From NCBI GenBank assembly GCA_037951165.1, contig JBBDHG010000024.1, positions 5,175,001 through 5,239,000 of the forward strand: a stretch of DNA of 64,000 nucleotides, given 5' to 3'. The stretch comes from Lophius americanus (taxonomy: Eukaryota > Chordata > Actinopteri > Lophiiformes > Lophiidae). Of the stretch, positions 12,412 to 25,407 are shown piece after piece (position 1 is the stretch's first letter; each line of letters opens with the position of its first letter). The notes under the pieces are model-generated. The model searched no databases. It saw only the letters and a list, made by a program, of their open reading frames with translations, and was not told the DNA's origin. The translations under genes and the position numbers were made by a program.

Positions 12412-15380
12412 AATTACACAATAATAGAAAAAAGCCAGAGGGGATCAAGAATTTTTCATAACACTCTAACTCCTTCCACATAAGCAGGGAAAAACTGCTT
12501 CCTACTTCACCGAGATAGTGTTTTTCCAAATGAAAACTCGCTGAAGGTTGAAACTACAGCGACTATATAATTTCAGTCCAAATGCTCTCCTGTGTGTGCA
12601 TTTCCCCCATGAACCACCTGCTACAATAATGAAAAACGCTTACGAAGCCAGGAGGGGTATCAGTATTCATCTTTTTCTATTCTGTATGGTGGCCTGTACA
12701 TTCTGATGAGACTGTCTGGAGTTCCTTTCTTGCTTCCTTCTTTTTCCAGTTTTTCTACCCGATGTGGAGTTTCCTCTGTTGCACTAAGAAGGTTATACGT
12801 TGCCATGTGTAATTCGACTGATAAGGAATGAACATTCATCAGTATTGACTACCCGTCCCGTGGCCTCTGAGTCTTGATGCTGTAGTATGGATCTGGTTTT
12901 ATATTATATTTAAAACCAGATCCATATTTTGAGCTACCACTGCATAAACAGATTTTATTTTTTTTCCATTTATAGAAAGAATTGAATAAGTCGCTCATAT
13001 TTCTAATGCTGTGAAAGCTTTAACTGTCATGGTTGAACAATTACTGAAAAAATCATGTGTAGCAACAGTGTTTAGAACAATGAATAACGCTTATCAATAG
13101 ACCTTTATTATTTTATCCAGCACCACCAACTCTGTAAAATAACAGGGACCACGCAGAGGGGCTGGCATCACACTAAACATTTTTTGTGACAAGAAAATCC
13201 TATAAGTAATGTCTACTAGAAGATGATGTTTACGAACAGAATTTCAAATCCATTGCACACAGAGCAGTGTGACTCAGTGCCAACAAGTAACATCCCTATA
13301 CGACATGACGACGGTGATCATCAAAGGCTGTGCTCCCACATCCACACTGGCAAACAAACAAGAGTGTGTCATGTTGACACCATTACCTTCGCTACAATAT
13401 GCTCTGAGAATTGTGGGAGTAGATGGCATCACTGCAAGGAACAATGGAATGTATGGGCCACAAACAAACAAATGACGGAGCAGCAGAGGTTGAGATAGAT
13501 GGTCAACGTAGTTTACAATTTAGCTAGTTTGGTCAATTTATCTGATTCCTGTATTATGCAGGGCAGGCAATTATTAATCAGACATGCAGAATGAGCAATC
13601 TTCATCTGAGAAAAAAAACCCCTAGCTGCATGCAGCCCACATAGACTTAACAAAATCACGATCGCATTGAGATGTACAATGTTTTTCTCAACATTTTGCA
13701 CAAACACTGCCAATGTTATAGTAGCTTGAGATATGAACATCCATGTCAAGTCCCACCCCTGTCGTTGCAGCGGAATTAGTCCAACCATTGGATTGTTTTA
13801 TTCTCAGATGCTCAACTTTAATCTAAATTAAGAGAAGCCTAGATTTAATCATTTAACATAATATATAGAGAGATGAGCATCTTTCTCGCAAGGATGGTCA
13901 AATAATTACCTCAACCTTTTATAGTCCTCCCCAAACTTAGCATATATAAATGATTAGCTTGTGTCTACAACTATTTTCATTATCATTATGAAGCAGATTG
14001 ATTCATCTACTGAATAGAAAGACAGACAGTGTTTTGTTGCCAATTCAGACAAAATAAAAAGTGGCTCAGTCACATCTCCGACGCAAACATTCAAAATTAA
14101 GATCTGATGATGAAATTGCACTTTAAAAAATACATGTGTGAGTGTCTCTCAAGATGGCATCACCACATTCCTTATCCATGTACTGTATGGGGGTTTGAAA
14201 GAGTGACTAGAAATACCATTCAAGAATTCAGGAGGAAGTCTTAACTTTCCTGGCCTCATTTCTTGTAATTAACAGGTAATGATATGATTATTTCTAGATT
14301 TTGAGCAACAATGTAAAAATGTATTTTTCTAAAAATGTTCTCCTATTTCCCTTCTTGATCTTGAGAATTAATGAAAAATGTAATAAGACAACTCAAAGGT
14401 GCCTAAAATAACCCAGCGGTGTATCCAGCATTTGTTTTGTGAGAGGAGCATCGGTGGAGAGTGAGTCACTCGCATCTTCTTGTCAAACCATTCCTGCACA
14501 AACTCCTCTTAGACTATTCCCCCTATCTTAACTTGCTACAGTCCTCTCTTTGCCTTTTTCTCAATCCTTCAGAAGTTTTCTCTACTGAGCTTCAATTTTT
14601 CACCTCTTATCATTTACCTCCTCAATCTCTTTCTTCCAGTTTCCCCTTAGTCATGGCTTGTGTACCCATTCTGAACACGTTTAGCACTCAACACTGGAAA
14701 CAGGAATTAAGGGAATAGGACTGCAGCTGGAGATAAAGGCAGATGGTTTTTGATGTTTTCCGGATGATGGCTATCATACAGAGCCTTCTACTTTACTGTA
14801 GTTGAAATGAAACAATATATTTTGCCTTTCTCACCAATTATTAGGTCAAGATGGAAGGGAAAAAGCGAACCTATCTGTCTACTACTGTAACTAAATACAT
14901 TTTTCAGCCTCTCTTTCACTCTCCACTTGGAGTCTGATGAACAGTCCTGCGTAATGTCATACTAGTAACCAGCTCGGGTTCCACACCTTTGGAAACCAGA
15001 CACGAAACGCCCACTACACAATAACAGACATATAAATGGTGCCGGCCACCTTCTTTGGACATGTGATACAAACCTGCTTATTAGCAAAGCAGGCACTCTG
15101 GGTTATGGAAATAGTGTATTGAAAATCTATGCAGATATTTGAGCATGCCGACTGTGGTTGAAAGATTTTGCAGGTGAAATGCACATTTGAATCCATTCAT
15201 CAACTGTCTTAAAGCCTTTGATCTGAAAAAAAAAACGCTGAGGAAAGCATCTTTATGTACATGCCATCGAACTCAGAACGACGATATGAATAAGACCCAA
15301 AAGAACATCAGCATGCATAAACGAGTAGCTTTTAAACACAGGAGAGAGTGAAAAAAATGTATTCTGTCCATTCATGTGTG
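12412..15380. other. No recognised gene
   Basis: AT-rich DNA with one strong foldback (12886-12926). No coding or repeat similarity was recognised. Confidence 0.45.
12886..12926. repeat. Perfect inverted repeat, 16-bp arms
   Basis: Left arm 12886-12901 (TATGGATCTGGTTTTA) and right arm 12911-12926 are exact reverse complements around a 9-nt AT-only loop. Confidence 0.95.
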
Positions 15381-15385
15381 ATGGC

Positions 15386-15620
15386 TGTGTGTGTGTGTGT
15401 CTATACCTACAGTAAGTCTCCGACCCGCAGCTGAGAGAGGCAGCGTAATCATCCAGACACTGAACAAGCTCCACTGTACTACTGCTGCTGCTCCTGGCTT
15501 ACTCTGCTATATGAGACCCACACACACACACACAGCGGCTCACTCTTCACCTCAGTCACACACAAACAGCAAAGAGTAGCCAGCTGTGAGGTTCATGCAT
15601 CCTAACATTGTGCAGATTGA

Positions 15621-15664
<44 letters not shown>
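15386..15664. repeat. Microsatellite cluster: (TG)n, (CA)n, (CT)n
   Basis: (TG)n lies at 15386-15400, (CA)n at 15519-15534 and (CT)n at 15621-15664. The open frames across them come from the repeats. Confidence 0.95.
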
Positions 15665-15668
<4 letters not shown>

Positions 15669-15909
15669 GAATGGTGATTATCACTGTTGAGTGACTAATC
15701 TGCTGGGATGGAACGATAACAAATAAATGTGGAACAATAACATATAAAGTTAAGAGGGTAACAACTTGGACTAACAAACAACTGATGTCTCACACGTATG
15801 TTAATGATTTTCTTTGTGAGAGAGTGGCTTGTATCTCTCTCAATCGTCTCGGCTTAAATGGAATTCTCAGGCACTTTGTGAGTGTGGTCTGGATCAAACA
15901 GCTAGACAC

Positions 15910-15950
15910 AGTACTGACAGAAAAGAGGTGGTCTCTTTTCTGTCAGTACT
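15910..15950. repeat. Perfect inverted repeat, 18-bp arms
   Basis: Left arm 15910-15927 (AGTACTGACAGAAAAGAG) and right arm 15933-15950 are exact reverse complements around the 5-nt loop GTGGT. Confidence 0.95.
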
Positions 15951-16059
15951 AACAATTACAAGAAGTTCCAGGGTCATGCTACTATCAACAATCAGCCAAA
16001 TGAAAGTAAAAAATTGCAGGTCTCCCTTGTATGTACCGGAAATTTTGCCTGTGCCATAT

Positions 16060-16155
16060 TATATCAAGTTGCCCTTAGCGTTAGCTGGGATAGGCTCCAG
16101 CCCCCCGTGACTCTGAACAGGATAAGTGGTATACAATGAATGAATGAATGAAGGA
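16060..16155 (+). repeat. 3' end of a dispersed fish retroposon
   Basis: AGCTGGGATAGGCTCCAGCC, then CAGGATAAGTGGTATA and a (GAAT)n tail form the well-known 3' end of a roughly 290-bp fish repeat seen elsewhere in this window. Confidence 0.7.
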
Positions 16156-16242
16156 ATAAAGAAAGGAAATTTATGGTGGATAGTTATTGTGACAATCACT
16201 TGTCAGGCTTGTCCTGGATTATGATTCCAGAACGTCCATTCA

Positions 16243-16998
16243 GGTAAGATAAGATAACCCTTTATTTGTCCCACAGCAGGGAGATTTCAGAGTTACACCA
16301 GCCAAGAGCAAGATGTGATAATAAGTACAAAAAAATTATTCAAGAGTAGAAAAATAAAGAGCAGAAAGACACATTAACAGAAAAAGTCTTGCATATTATT
16401 TACAGTGTGACATAGAAAAGGTACATTGCACAGATGATGAGGATATTGCACAAGGTTATTGCACACAGTAGAATTTTGCACAATGTTGGCAATATTGTAG
16501 AAGTACTGCAGTTGGGAAGAAATATGTTGACTGATGGGGAGAGTCTACCGAGACCCTTTTTATTAAAAAATGAACAGTAGCAGGAGGGACTGATCTTCAG
16601 TATCCCTCCTTCATGCATCGCGGATGCAGCAGCCCGTCACTGACAGAGTTACTCACTGCAGTCAGAGCGTCCTGCATAGGGTGTGACATGTTGTCCAGTG
16701 GAGACAACAACTAAGCTGTCATTCTCCTGTCAGACACAGCTTCTACAGATTCTAGTGGGTGACCAAGAATGGAACTGGCCTTCTTGGTCAGCTTGTCAAG
16801 TCTCTTCCTGTCCGCTGTTGAGATGCTGCTGCCCCAGCTGACAACCGCATAAAAGATGGTTGATGCAAGTACAGACTCATAGAGGTCTCTCCTCAACAGA
16901 CATAGTGTTCGCTGTCCATGGATTCTTGGATTAAATGTGAGTTTCCGCTCAGTCAAGAACAACATCTTCGTATTCAATTTTTTTTTTCCAAACACATT
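16243..16998 (-). mobile_element. 5'-truncated LINE, RT C-terminus plus 3' UTR
   Basis: On the minus strand, 16995-16711 reads LLRRDLYESVLASTIFYAVV, SWGSSISTADRKRLDKLTKK and SSILGHPLESVEAVSDRRM, the C-terminal part of a common fish LINE. The following 3' UTR ends in GGGACAAATAAAGGG and a short (TTATC) tail at 16260-16244. A small gap in the protein block suggests an internal deletion. Confidence 0.8.
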
Positions 16999-17689
16999 CA
17001 GTTTTTGATAAATATTAAACCTGCAATAGTTTTAATTAAAAAATTGTTGCATTGTTCCAATGCTGCATTACCTAGCATTTGCACACAATAGTTCAGTGAT
17101 GTTTACAAATAATAGTTGGAAACAACTGTGCGGATGTGCAAGACTTGAATAGTCATAAAAATGAAAAATGAAAAACTGTAGATGTTGCTCAAAATCCTGT
17201 CACTATTAAACATTTTCCTCCAGTTGCCAGATCAAACACTGCAGTTATATGAGCACTCTGACGTTCCTGTCAGAGTCGTTATTTGTGTCTTTTTGAACAT
17301 AGGCATTTGCTCTCCTTTCTGGCTGTTGTCGCTTAAAGGCAGAAAAAGTTGAAAAAGCTTTTCAGCTACATATCTATTGGTATGAACTACCGCCCACAAA
17401 GAGGCGATATGAAGTTCCTTAATCTCAATGCAACAGGTTAAAGAACTCCAACATTTATACATCTGTCCACCCTGTTGCTGAACCAGAATCAGTTCTCTGA
17501 TGAATGAGACCTGAACTCACATGGTTGTTCAGGATTGTCTGATGTGTCTGAATGATGAAAATCTTATATACGACCCATTAGCCTGTATGTAAATCTTTGA
17601 AATGGGACTGCCCAAGGATGCAAAATGAATTTCAGTGCAAACTGACATTAAAGTTTTGTTGTATTTTATCGCATCATTGTGAATAAAAT
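16999..17689. other. No recognised gene
   Basis: Unrecognised AT-rich DNA. Confidence 0.4.
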
Positions 17690-17945
17690 ACACTCAAAGC
17701 ACTGTACATTGTGAGCCAGCATTCAACCACCCATCTTTGCCATGCAAGGCGTTAACCACTCATCAGGAGCAGTAACCATTCAAACCATCATTCAGACACC
17801 AATGGAACAACCATTGGGAGCAGCTTGGGGTTCAGTATCTTGCTCAAGGACACTTCCACATGTGGATTGCAGTGGCTGGGGATAGAACCAACAACCTTCA
17901 GATAAGTGGACAACCGCTTTAACAACTTAGCCACTGTCGCCCCAT
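17690..17945 (+). repeat. Dispersed fish repeat, diverged copy
   Basis: The phrases GCAAGGCGTTAACCACTCAT, TTGGGGTTCAGTATCTTGCT, CAAGGACACTTCCACATGTG, and AGCCACTGTCGCCCC match a common percomorph repeat whose end mimics a tRNA-like B box. Confidence 0.65.
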
Positions 17946-18300
17946 TACATCATGTGCAGTCCCTAGCCCTTATACGTCTTACCTTAGCCTGATGACCGAG
18001 TAAAACCTGTGGAAACTGTACTCAAACAATAGAACGGTGGTTCTCAAACAATAATAACAATGCAATTGTGGCTTCAAACAGGATTTTATAGGAAGAGAAT
18101 GGTTGTGGATTCAGGAGGAGAATATTGTTAACAGCATCTTACAGTGGAAGACAGTGAACCGAGCAGTATCCCTGAATCAACATCATCAACCGGCAGCAAA
18201 TGGCGAAAAACAGTTGAGATATGACTCAGGTAACATCATATTTGAAATGTGCATTTACATGGACTTACAGTTGTTAGTAATAATGTTTTCACCTGCTCTG

Positions 18301-18382
18301 TGTGCGTACTGTATATGTGTGTGTGTGTGTGTGCGTGTGTGTGCGTACTGGATGTGTATGTGTGCGTGCTGTATGTGTGTGA
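18301..18382. repeat. Imperfect (TG)n microsatellite
   Basis: Tandem TG with GC and GTACTG interruptions. The cysteine-rich frame through it (18103-18435) is an artefact. Confidence 0.9.
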
Positions 18383-18435
18383 GGGGCTGCCCCTTGCATT
18401 ATAATCCTGTGAAAGAGTTTAAGTGCCATTTCTAG

Positions 18436-19355
18436 TGCTCCTCCTTCGCACTGTGTGTGGTTGTGGCTGTCTAGTCAACAATAAATAATATTCTTATTGT
18501 GAATATATTTTCCTCCTGCTTGAACTATGTTTAGCTGAATAGGGTTACTTACTGCTACTAATGTATTTTTACATGGGTCCTAATGGTGGTACTTGGAGAG
18601 CCGGATATATTCTGCAGTGGTACACGGCATAAAAAGTTTGATTACCGATCAAGACAATACAGTTTTCTAAAATGAGGTGTCCAAAATTACCTGAAGCAAA
18701 TCTGACATAATGCAGAGTTCAGGATATTGTACAAAGTCAACAAACAAGGAGACCAAAACATTTACATATGTTTATCGGTATATATTAACAAAGATGAACA
18801 CAGAGACAATAAAGATACTTTGTTGATAACATGCCAACATCCTTTGCAGGTACCAGTATAATTTGTTCTCATGAGTACATATGTAAGCTGTAAATTATGT
18901 AGAAGCCAGTCCTTCTCTCTTCCCTCATCTCATAGCCCCTATTATTTGCTGCTAGCTCTTCTTATAATCCTTATGGAACATCAGTCCAGAGGCAAACTAT
19001 ACGGCATTGCAGTTGTAGGGCTCCAAACATCAGTCAAACTGCAGTTTGCATCCATAACTGTGCAGGCCTCTATAACAAAAGTGGTGATAACAGGGAGCTT
19101 AGTCACATGGAGCAAGGCCAATCACCTGAATATCACCAAAAGCGATCAGCATATGATGGACTACAGTGCTTCAAATATGGATGTAGTCCCAAAGGAACTT
19201 TCAATTATGAAATTTGGATGCGTAACACTTCTTCATCCTTCAAGGTGGGGACCGCAGATTAGCTTTACCAATTCAATATCCAGCCAAATGTGAAATCATG
19301 TGACATTTCCTTTCCTGGGTTACAGTTCTGAATGATGCACAGTTAAGCCATTTAA
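18436..19355. other. No recognised gene
   Basis: Contains a 140-codon open frame (18871-19293) beginning MSTYVSCKLC, which matches nothing I know. It has no clear splice sites or neighbours, so it is left uncalled. Confidence 0.4.
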
Positions 19356-19359
19356 ATGT

Positions 19360-19690
19360 AAAAAAGTTGGCCTTTGACCTTTTGCATTTACTATATCACT
19401 ATTTCATCATTTCCTCCTATTGGACATCTGAATAATTTGACATCGGCCTTTGATATTTTCTCAAAATTAGCATTCGCATGATTTATTTAAAGGGGAAAAG
19501 TGTGTTTTCTGAGGTCACCATGACCTTTAAGGTACCTTTGAACACCAGTCCAAGTGGGCCTTTTTTCCACAGTAGTAAAAATTCCTACAAAGTGCTCATG
19601 TTTAATGGGATACGACAGTTGTGAAGTAGCAATGATGACCACCAAAATCTAATCAGTTCATCTTAGAGTCCAAGAGAAGGCTATAGAAAG
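19360..19690 (+). repeat. Dispersed fish repeat (ACCAAAATCTAATCAG type)
   Basis: GAGGTCACCATGACCTTTAA and ACCAAAATCTAATCAGTTCA, followed by TCTTAGAGTCCAAG, match a repeat that is abundant in percomorph introns. Related end pieces lie at 24.34-24.48 and 27.35-27.41 kb. Confidence 0.6.
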
Positions 19691-19884
19691 TGGGGACGTA
19701 GGGAAACACCACTGCAAAAACCAGCTGCAAAATTCAGTGGCGATTCTTAATATCAGAACATTGGGGGGCTCTGCCCCAACTGAGTATGACATGCATCAAG
19801 TGCCTTGCAAAATATATCTCAATGGATGACTTATATATTAATAATATTCGAAATTTGGTGCATATGAATCAAGTCACCTCACAG

Positions 19885-20085
19885 CAAGAATATACCGGAT
19901 TTGAATCCACGTCTGCCGGCCTTTCTGTGTGGAGTTGCATGTTCTCTCTGTGTCTGCTAGGTTCTCTTCCGGAACTCCGTCATCCTTCCACAGTCCAAAA
20001 ACACGTGATACAGGTGAATTGGTGACACTAAAATTGCCCGTAGGTGTGGGTGTGCGCGTGTGTGGTTGTATGTTGTATATGTTAT
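19885..20085 (+). repeat. Dispersed ~290-bp fish retroposon, partial
   Basis: CCTTTCTGTGTGGAGTTGCA, CCTTCCACAGTCCAAAAACA and GGTGAATTGGTGACACTAAA are diagnostic phrases of this family. Same orientation as the copy at 37.1 kb. Confidence 0.75.
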
Positions 20086-20269
20086 TCAAGTCCAAGTTTA
20101 TTTTATGATTGTGCAGAACAGATGCAGGAAGATGTCCTGTGTATGTTTTTTCACTTTGTATTTAGAGAGCAAAACAGGGTTATAGCCAAGTAAGGGTGCA
20201 ACAGAAAGGAGGAGCCAGTCGATGACAAAGTCACGACGAAACTCTGTCGAGGCACAGTAGAGAAAAGCA

Positions 20270-20370
20270 GTGTGTGTGTATGTGTGTCAGTTTCTTTTTG
20301 AGTGTGTTTGTGGTGTGTGTGTTTGTGTCTTTCTGAGTGTGTTTGTGGTGTGTGTGTGTGTGTGTGTGCG

Positions 20371-20402
<32 letters not shown>

Positions 20403-20408
20403 TGCGTA
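20270..20408. repeat. Compound (TG)n/(TGCG)n microsatellite with a short tandem repeat
   Basis: TG runs enclose two copies of a unit around TGAGTGTGTTTGTGGTGTG, then pure TG, then (TGCG)n. Antisense frames give His/Thr-rich artefacts. Confidence 0.95.
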
Positions 20409-21479
20409 CATGGTCTTATATTACGATAGGGACAGACATCCGAACCCGACAGCTGTCTGTTTCACGTGAGCACACCACCATAACACACCTCATTTCAAAG
20501 CTTAGAACATTACACAGAAGCTAAAACCTATCAAGTCCCAGAAGTCTCCAGAAAAAAACAAAAGCAAAACTGTTTTTGATGCCTCGGTTCAATCAGTAAT
20601 AAAATAACATTTTTGAGTAGGCTACGGGAAAAATTGTATCTTAAAAGGTATTTGACCATACAAGCATGTAGTGAGCACGTTCATGGATATTCATAGGGAA
20701 TGCGGCAACGGTTATCGTCTGTACAGTTTCATGCCTGTGTAAACACCAGAAGCTCCGACACACACACACTGACGATATGCTCTCAGAAAATGTGTAAGAG
20801 ACTCTATTACACCCTCATGCTCACATGCAAGCGTACGTTTGATAAACAAACACACCCATGCATAGCTTTCATCCTTGCTTGAATCTCCGGTGATGGCATG
20901 TCTGTGCCACCGAACCCTGGTGTGTACGCCATCTGTCTAATTATTACTCAGCACACATCACAGCGCATGTGCACACACACACACAAGCATATATTAGTAA
21001 TATACGCACATCAGTCCTAAATTCTGAGTTGACACAAGCTGTTCAAAGTGCCATCATTTTTTTACTTTTCTATTATTTCAAAAAGGTAGAAATGGGAAGA
21101 GGTTCGAGCGTTCGGTGTGAGGGGTGAGGGTGGGGCTGGGGGAACGGAAGATGTTTGCCTGAACAACCAGGTAGACAAACAGACAGGGAGAGAAGCACAG
21201 AGACCCAAACACTATTATATTTACTTTCCTACCCCATATCCTCGAGCAAGCTTGACATTTAGCTGACAAATCAAATCAATGATCGAGTAAACAAATGAGA
21301 GCCCCTGAGAGTGGCTGAATGCAATTACGTTAATCAATCAATATCCACTGCAGCAGCACACCAAGGAGCACTCAAGTTGTTGTGTTATTGTTCTGCAGGT
21401 GACACACTTATTATGATGATGACGCTCAACAAATTGTCCCTGCTATTGATGTAGTCCTTCTTCTTAGGGTCGGGGCTGA
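20409..21479. other. No recognised gene
   Basis: A short (CA)n lies at 20971-20985. The rest is unrecognised. Confidence 0.45.
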
Positions 21480-22390
21480 GCATTTGATACCCAGAGCCAA
21501 GTCGTTTTACACCGTATGAATTGGAATGCTCTATATTTGCTTTAGGTCTTATCTCAGAGACCTATGCTGTCCCTCAATGGTCCATTTTAAGTCCTACTCT
21601 GTACTGTTTATTATTCATGCCGGCATTGGGGTATATATTAAATAAAATAAAAATAGAAAAAAACTCAATATCGCCTATCACTTTTATGCAGCTGGAGCTG
21701 ATGATACATATTCCTCTAAAATCTGACCCAAACACATCAATAAACTCCTTATCAAGCTGTTACACTAAGATTAAAACAGTTTTTGTCCAACTCTTTGCTG
21801 TCCCCTATTAGTAGTCAGTGCCCCTTGCACCCTTCTGTCAACCCAATATCAAAAACCTCTGGGTTCATTTTTATTCTTCTTTTGAATGAGACATGGAGAT
21901 TATTTAAGTTGTTAAAAACAGCTGTTTTCCAGTCTCGGAGAGAACCCTACCTTTCATTTAAAAACTTTAAGAATTATTTTATAGCTTTTAGTATGGACTA
22001 CTGGAGTTTGAATTGGGCCAATCACTCTTAACTTGGTTGCAGCTGCTAGACTACTGACAGTTACATGCTCTCAAATGCTTGAATAGACCAGACCCAACTT
22101 GTCTACCACACCTGCTTCATCCTCATATTCCACATCACCTGCTAAGATCATTTGACCACCAAACTGACATTGTGTTGACATTGTGGGCAGACCAGGCTTT
22201 TTCCAGTAGCAGCCCCTAAACTTCAGGGTGATCTCCCTCCATAAAGGTCATCAATATTAACTAAAGTGATCAAATCCCAGTAAAAAATACTTTTCTGTTC
22301 CATAACCTATTTCGTTTTCATTTTTCTTTTTCTGCTTTTTTGACTTCTCCTGTAGACTTTCAATAAAGTCTCCCCTTTATTTTTGTTATG
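21480..22390 (+). mobile_element. L2-like LINE relic, sense orientation
   Basis: Fragments in several frames follow the order of a fish L2-like RT: YAVPQWSILSPTLYCLLFMP (VPQGSVLGP-like), HIPLKSDPNTSINSL, TAVFQSRRE (TAFFHLRN-like), YLSFKNFKNYFIAF, then AAARLL near 22030, and a 3' UTR ending around TTTCAATAAAGTCTCC. The catalytic YADD box is not intact. Confidence 0.75.
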
Positions 22391-24085
22391 GCTAATAAGG
22401 AATCTAAGTTGAAGACAACACAGAGTGGCCCTCCTATTCTTGGAGCAAAGGTTGTATTCATACTTTCTGTAACAAGCCAGAATTGGCCATTACAGGAGTT
22501 GGCCTTTTAGCTTTTGTGTATCTGTGATGTGGGGGGGTTATTGGAGTTTTAATTTGTTATGTGTGCAGACACAGCAGCATGTGATCAAGTGAATTTTTAT
22601 TGTCACTTGGAGACACTCACGGTTGTCACGGAAACACGATGCCAGTGTAATCATTCCAGTTATGATTACACAAAAAGCGATCAATTTTGTTCTATTTCCC
22701 TCAAAGGGACCATCGAGCATCTAAAAAGGGATCACATTCCTGAGGCTTATTATAATCGACACGCAATGCATAAAACCATCGGTTTCATCAGTTTCCTGCT
22801 TCAGAGTTGGCCAGGACTATCTTTTGTTACCAACCTAATTTAAGCGAGCTAGCATAATATAGTACAGGTCTCCTTACTCGGGTTCAGTGGCGGAGAAGCT
22901 GGAGAGCTAACATATCGTAGCACAGTTGAGTACAACAAAATAAAAAAAAATGTATCTTAATTCCCAGCAAAGAAATAGCAATTCTCATGTTTTCCAGAAT
23001 CACCTACCCCTACCCCCTGTACCGGATGATTTTATCACCCAAATCAAGAAAAATATGACAATACCAGCATACTTTACTTTAACATGAGCCACAACAGGTA
23101 CAACTGAGTTTTTTGAGGGGTTATATCAGCTGTACATGAGCTGTAAGGCCCTGCATGCCTCACCAGTATAGAACTCTGTGTGTCCCTCAAATTGTCTTAC
23201 CGGATGGATTTCTCCTCTGGATTGGTAACTGAAAATCACAACCATTACAGTTCCCATGTTTTAATCAATACGACATGACATGTTTGAATGTTTGAATTTT
23301 TTCTGAATTGACATCGCACATCCAGCATTTCACAATTTCACATATGCACATTATGATGTTTGTACGGACACGATATATCATGAAAATTTGAATGTGATGT
23401 TTGAGTTGGATGTGTGTCCTCCAACAGTTGGACTTTTCATTTGGTGTGATGCACTTCCTGAAGAAGCAGCCATCTAAGTTTATTCATTCATAAAGTATTG
23501 AAGCTTAACAGCTTCCACACATTTCTTCTTTCATTTAGCAGTAGCAATAACAGTTCATTTTCCAGGTTCGAGGTTATTTCTTTTCGGTAGCCTTGTTTAT
23601 GGGGATGTATTTCAGTTTGTCTTCAAGAACAGATCTTAATGGTGATTCACTTTACATGAATTTGGAAAAAAAACCAAGTACCTTTATTTCTCCATTGGAG
23701 TTAAGAAAGAAAAAAACAGGAAGAGCATGTGCTCAAAGACACACATCATAAATGGCCCAAAAATACCTCTTATTTAAATTAAGCCCTATTCCAAATTCCA
23801 ATTATTAACCTATCCCAATAAATCTATCATAGCATGATCAGCCGACCTCAGCTAAGGTTCCCACAATGTTAAAGAAAATTAGAAATAATAGGCCTAATGA
23901 TAATATGTAACTCCTCTTCAATCTGGGTCTTCTAAAAATTCAGTGGTTCCTTTAGGTAAGTGACTTACTCTCCCACCAAGGTTCATATCATAGAAGCATT
24001 TATTCATAACTGATTTTTTTCATAAAGATGAAAAGGCTTTATATTGCAAAATTCAAAAAGTGTTTAAAAAAGAGAGAGAATCTGG
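22391..24085. other. No recognised gene
   Basis: AT-rich intronic DNA with no recognised coding or repeat content. Confidence 0.45.
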
Positions 24086-24089
24086 CCTT

Positions 24090-24480
24090 TTATCTTGATC
24101 ATCCTTTTCAAAAATGTTACGGGTTGCCCAACCCTTCAACCAAGTTTCATCGAAGGCTCCCAAATATTAATTGACTTTAGTTAGAACTGAAGATGGCTGA
24201 AAGTTCAAATGTCGTCATCTTTAAAAGAAAAAATAGTTGCTTGTTAGTTGCTTCTGAATCAACTTTATGATATTGCCATCACCTGGATTAGAATCTAGAC
24301 CAAGCAGTCTATGTGGAACATTCAGGAATGATAGGAAAAAAGCTGTATAATGCAATGTCAAGTAAAAAAAAAAGGTGTTCTTGCCAGCCCTCCAGGTTTC
24401 ATGAAAATCCATCAAATAGTTATTGTGTACTCCTGCTAAAACACAAACTAGCAATTAGATGGCAGTGAAAACATAAAATA
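24090..24480 (+). repeat. Dispersed fish repeat, diverged
   Basis: CCAAGTTTCATCGAAGG near 24140 and GGTTTCATGAAAATCCATCA, then GGCAGTGAAAACATAA near 24460 are phrases from the same broad repeat group as 19.36-19.69 kb. Confidence 0.55.
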
Positions 24481-24740
24481 AACATGAACATAAATGAATG
24501 TGCAGAAATAACGTATAGCAGAAAAACTATATAAGGTTTTCAGGAAGAATAGGCTTTCCCTTGAACACACCAAGTTCATTCCCCCACATGGTGCGTAATC
24601 GCAGCAGCCTACGCTCTAAACCAGAGCAAACTCCAGCCTTGAGTGACTGCCGTAGTAACCTTACAAGTTTCACCCTGTGATTCATCCTTCTTCTTTGCAG
24701 CACCCACATGCACAGTCATACCTCACCACCGTTTTATAAA

Positions 24741-24815
24741 AATAATAATAATACATTTTATTTATAGGCACGTTTCAAAACCTTCAAAGTCCCATTACAA
24801 GGCAAAGTAAAACGA
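24741..24815 (-). mobile_element. LINE/SINE 3' tail fragment
   Basis: AATAATAATAATACATTTTA, then TTTATAGGCACGTTTCAAAA, is a common fish retroposon 3' end in antisense, similar in design to but distinct from the 7.1- and 32.7-kb tails. Confidence 0.55.
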
Positions 24816-25407
24816 TTTTATTATATAAAAGTCATTGAAAGCTCCCTTAAAACGTACCCTTGTGAATTCTTTGGAATTTAATGGAAGTTTCTAAAGAGGT
24901 TCTTCAAATGCTTTTATTATGAAAACTTTTCTTCCGCCACTTGAGAGATGTGTTTAGATTAAGAACTTTTTATATTAGCCTGCAGGAAGGACCGTCATTT
25001 CAGCTGATCATTTTGTCTTTGGCAAATGTAATCTACCAATGCAGCTATCACTATAAACTAAGGAAACGCTTGATACTATTACATAATTACATTGTCTTGA
25101 AGCTAAAACCTTAAAGGCTGCAGAGTATGATGCATTTCATTAAGATGTAACTGATCTCTCTAAATGGGATAACTAGATTGTGCAAAGTGAATGAATGAGC
25201 AGTAACAGCAGGAGAGATGATGAGAGCAAAAAGCAGGGATGAACAGATGGATAATAGAAAGTTAGGCATAATTTGAAATATTGTAGTATATGCTACTAAA
25301 ACAATGACATCTGTTACATCTACAACCAAACCGTGAATATACAGTATATACATACATTATGAGTCTGTGTACTTAAAATTTAGATCAACTTTCACTACTT
25401 CCTCACT

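Noticed and set aside
18871..19293. 140-codon open frame starting MSTYVSCKLC
   Set aside because: No family resemblance and no clear promoter or splice sites. A frame of this length is expected occasionally in 64 kb.
20151..20524. His/Thr- or Val/Cys-rich frames on both strands
   Set aside because: Pure translation of the (TG)n/(TGCG)n microsatellite.
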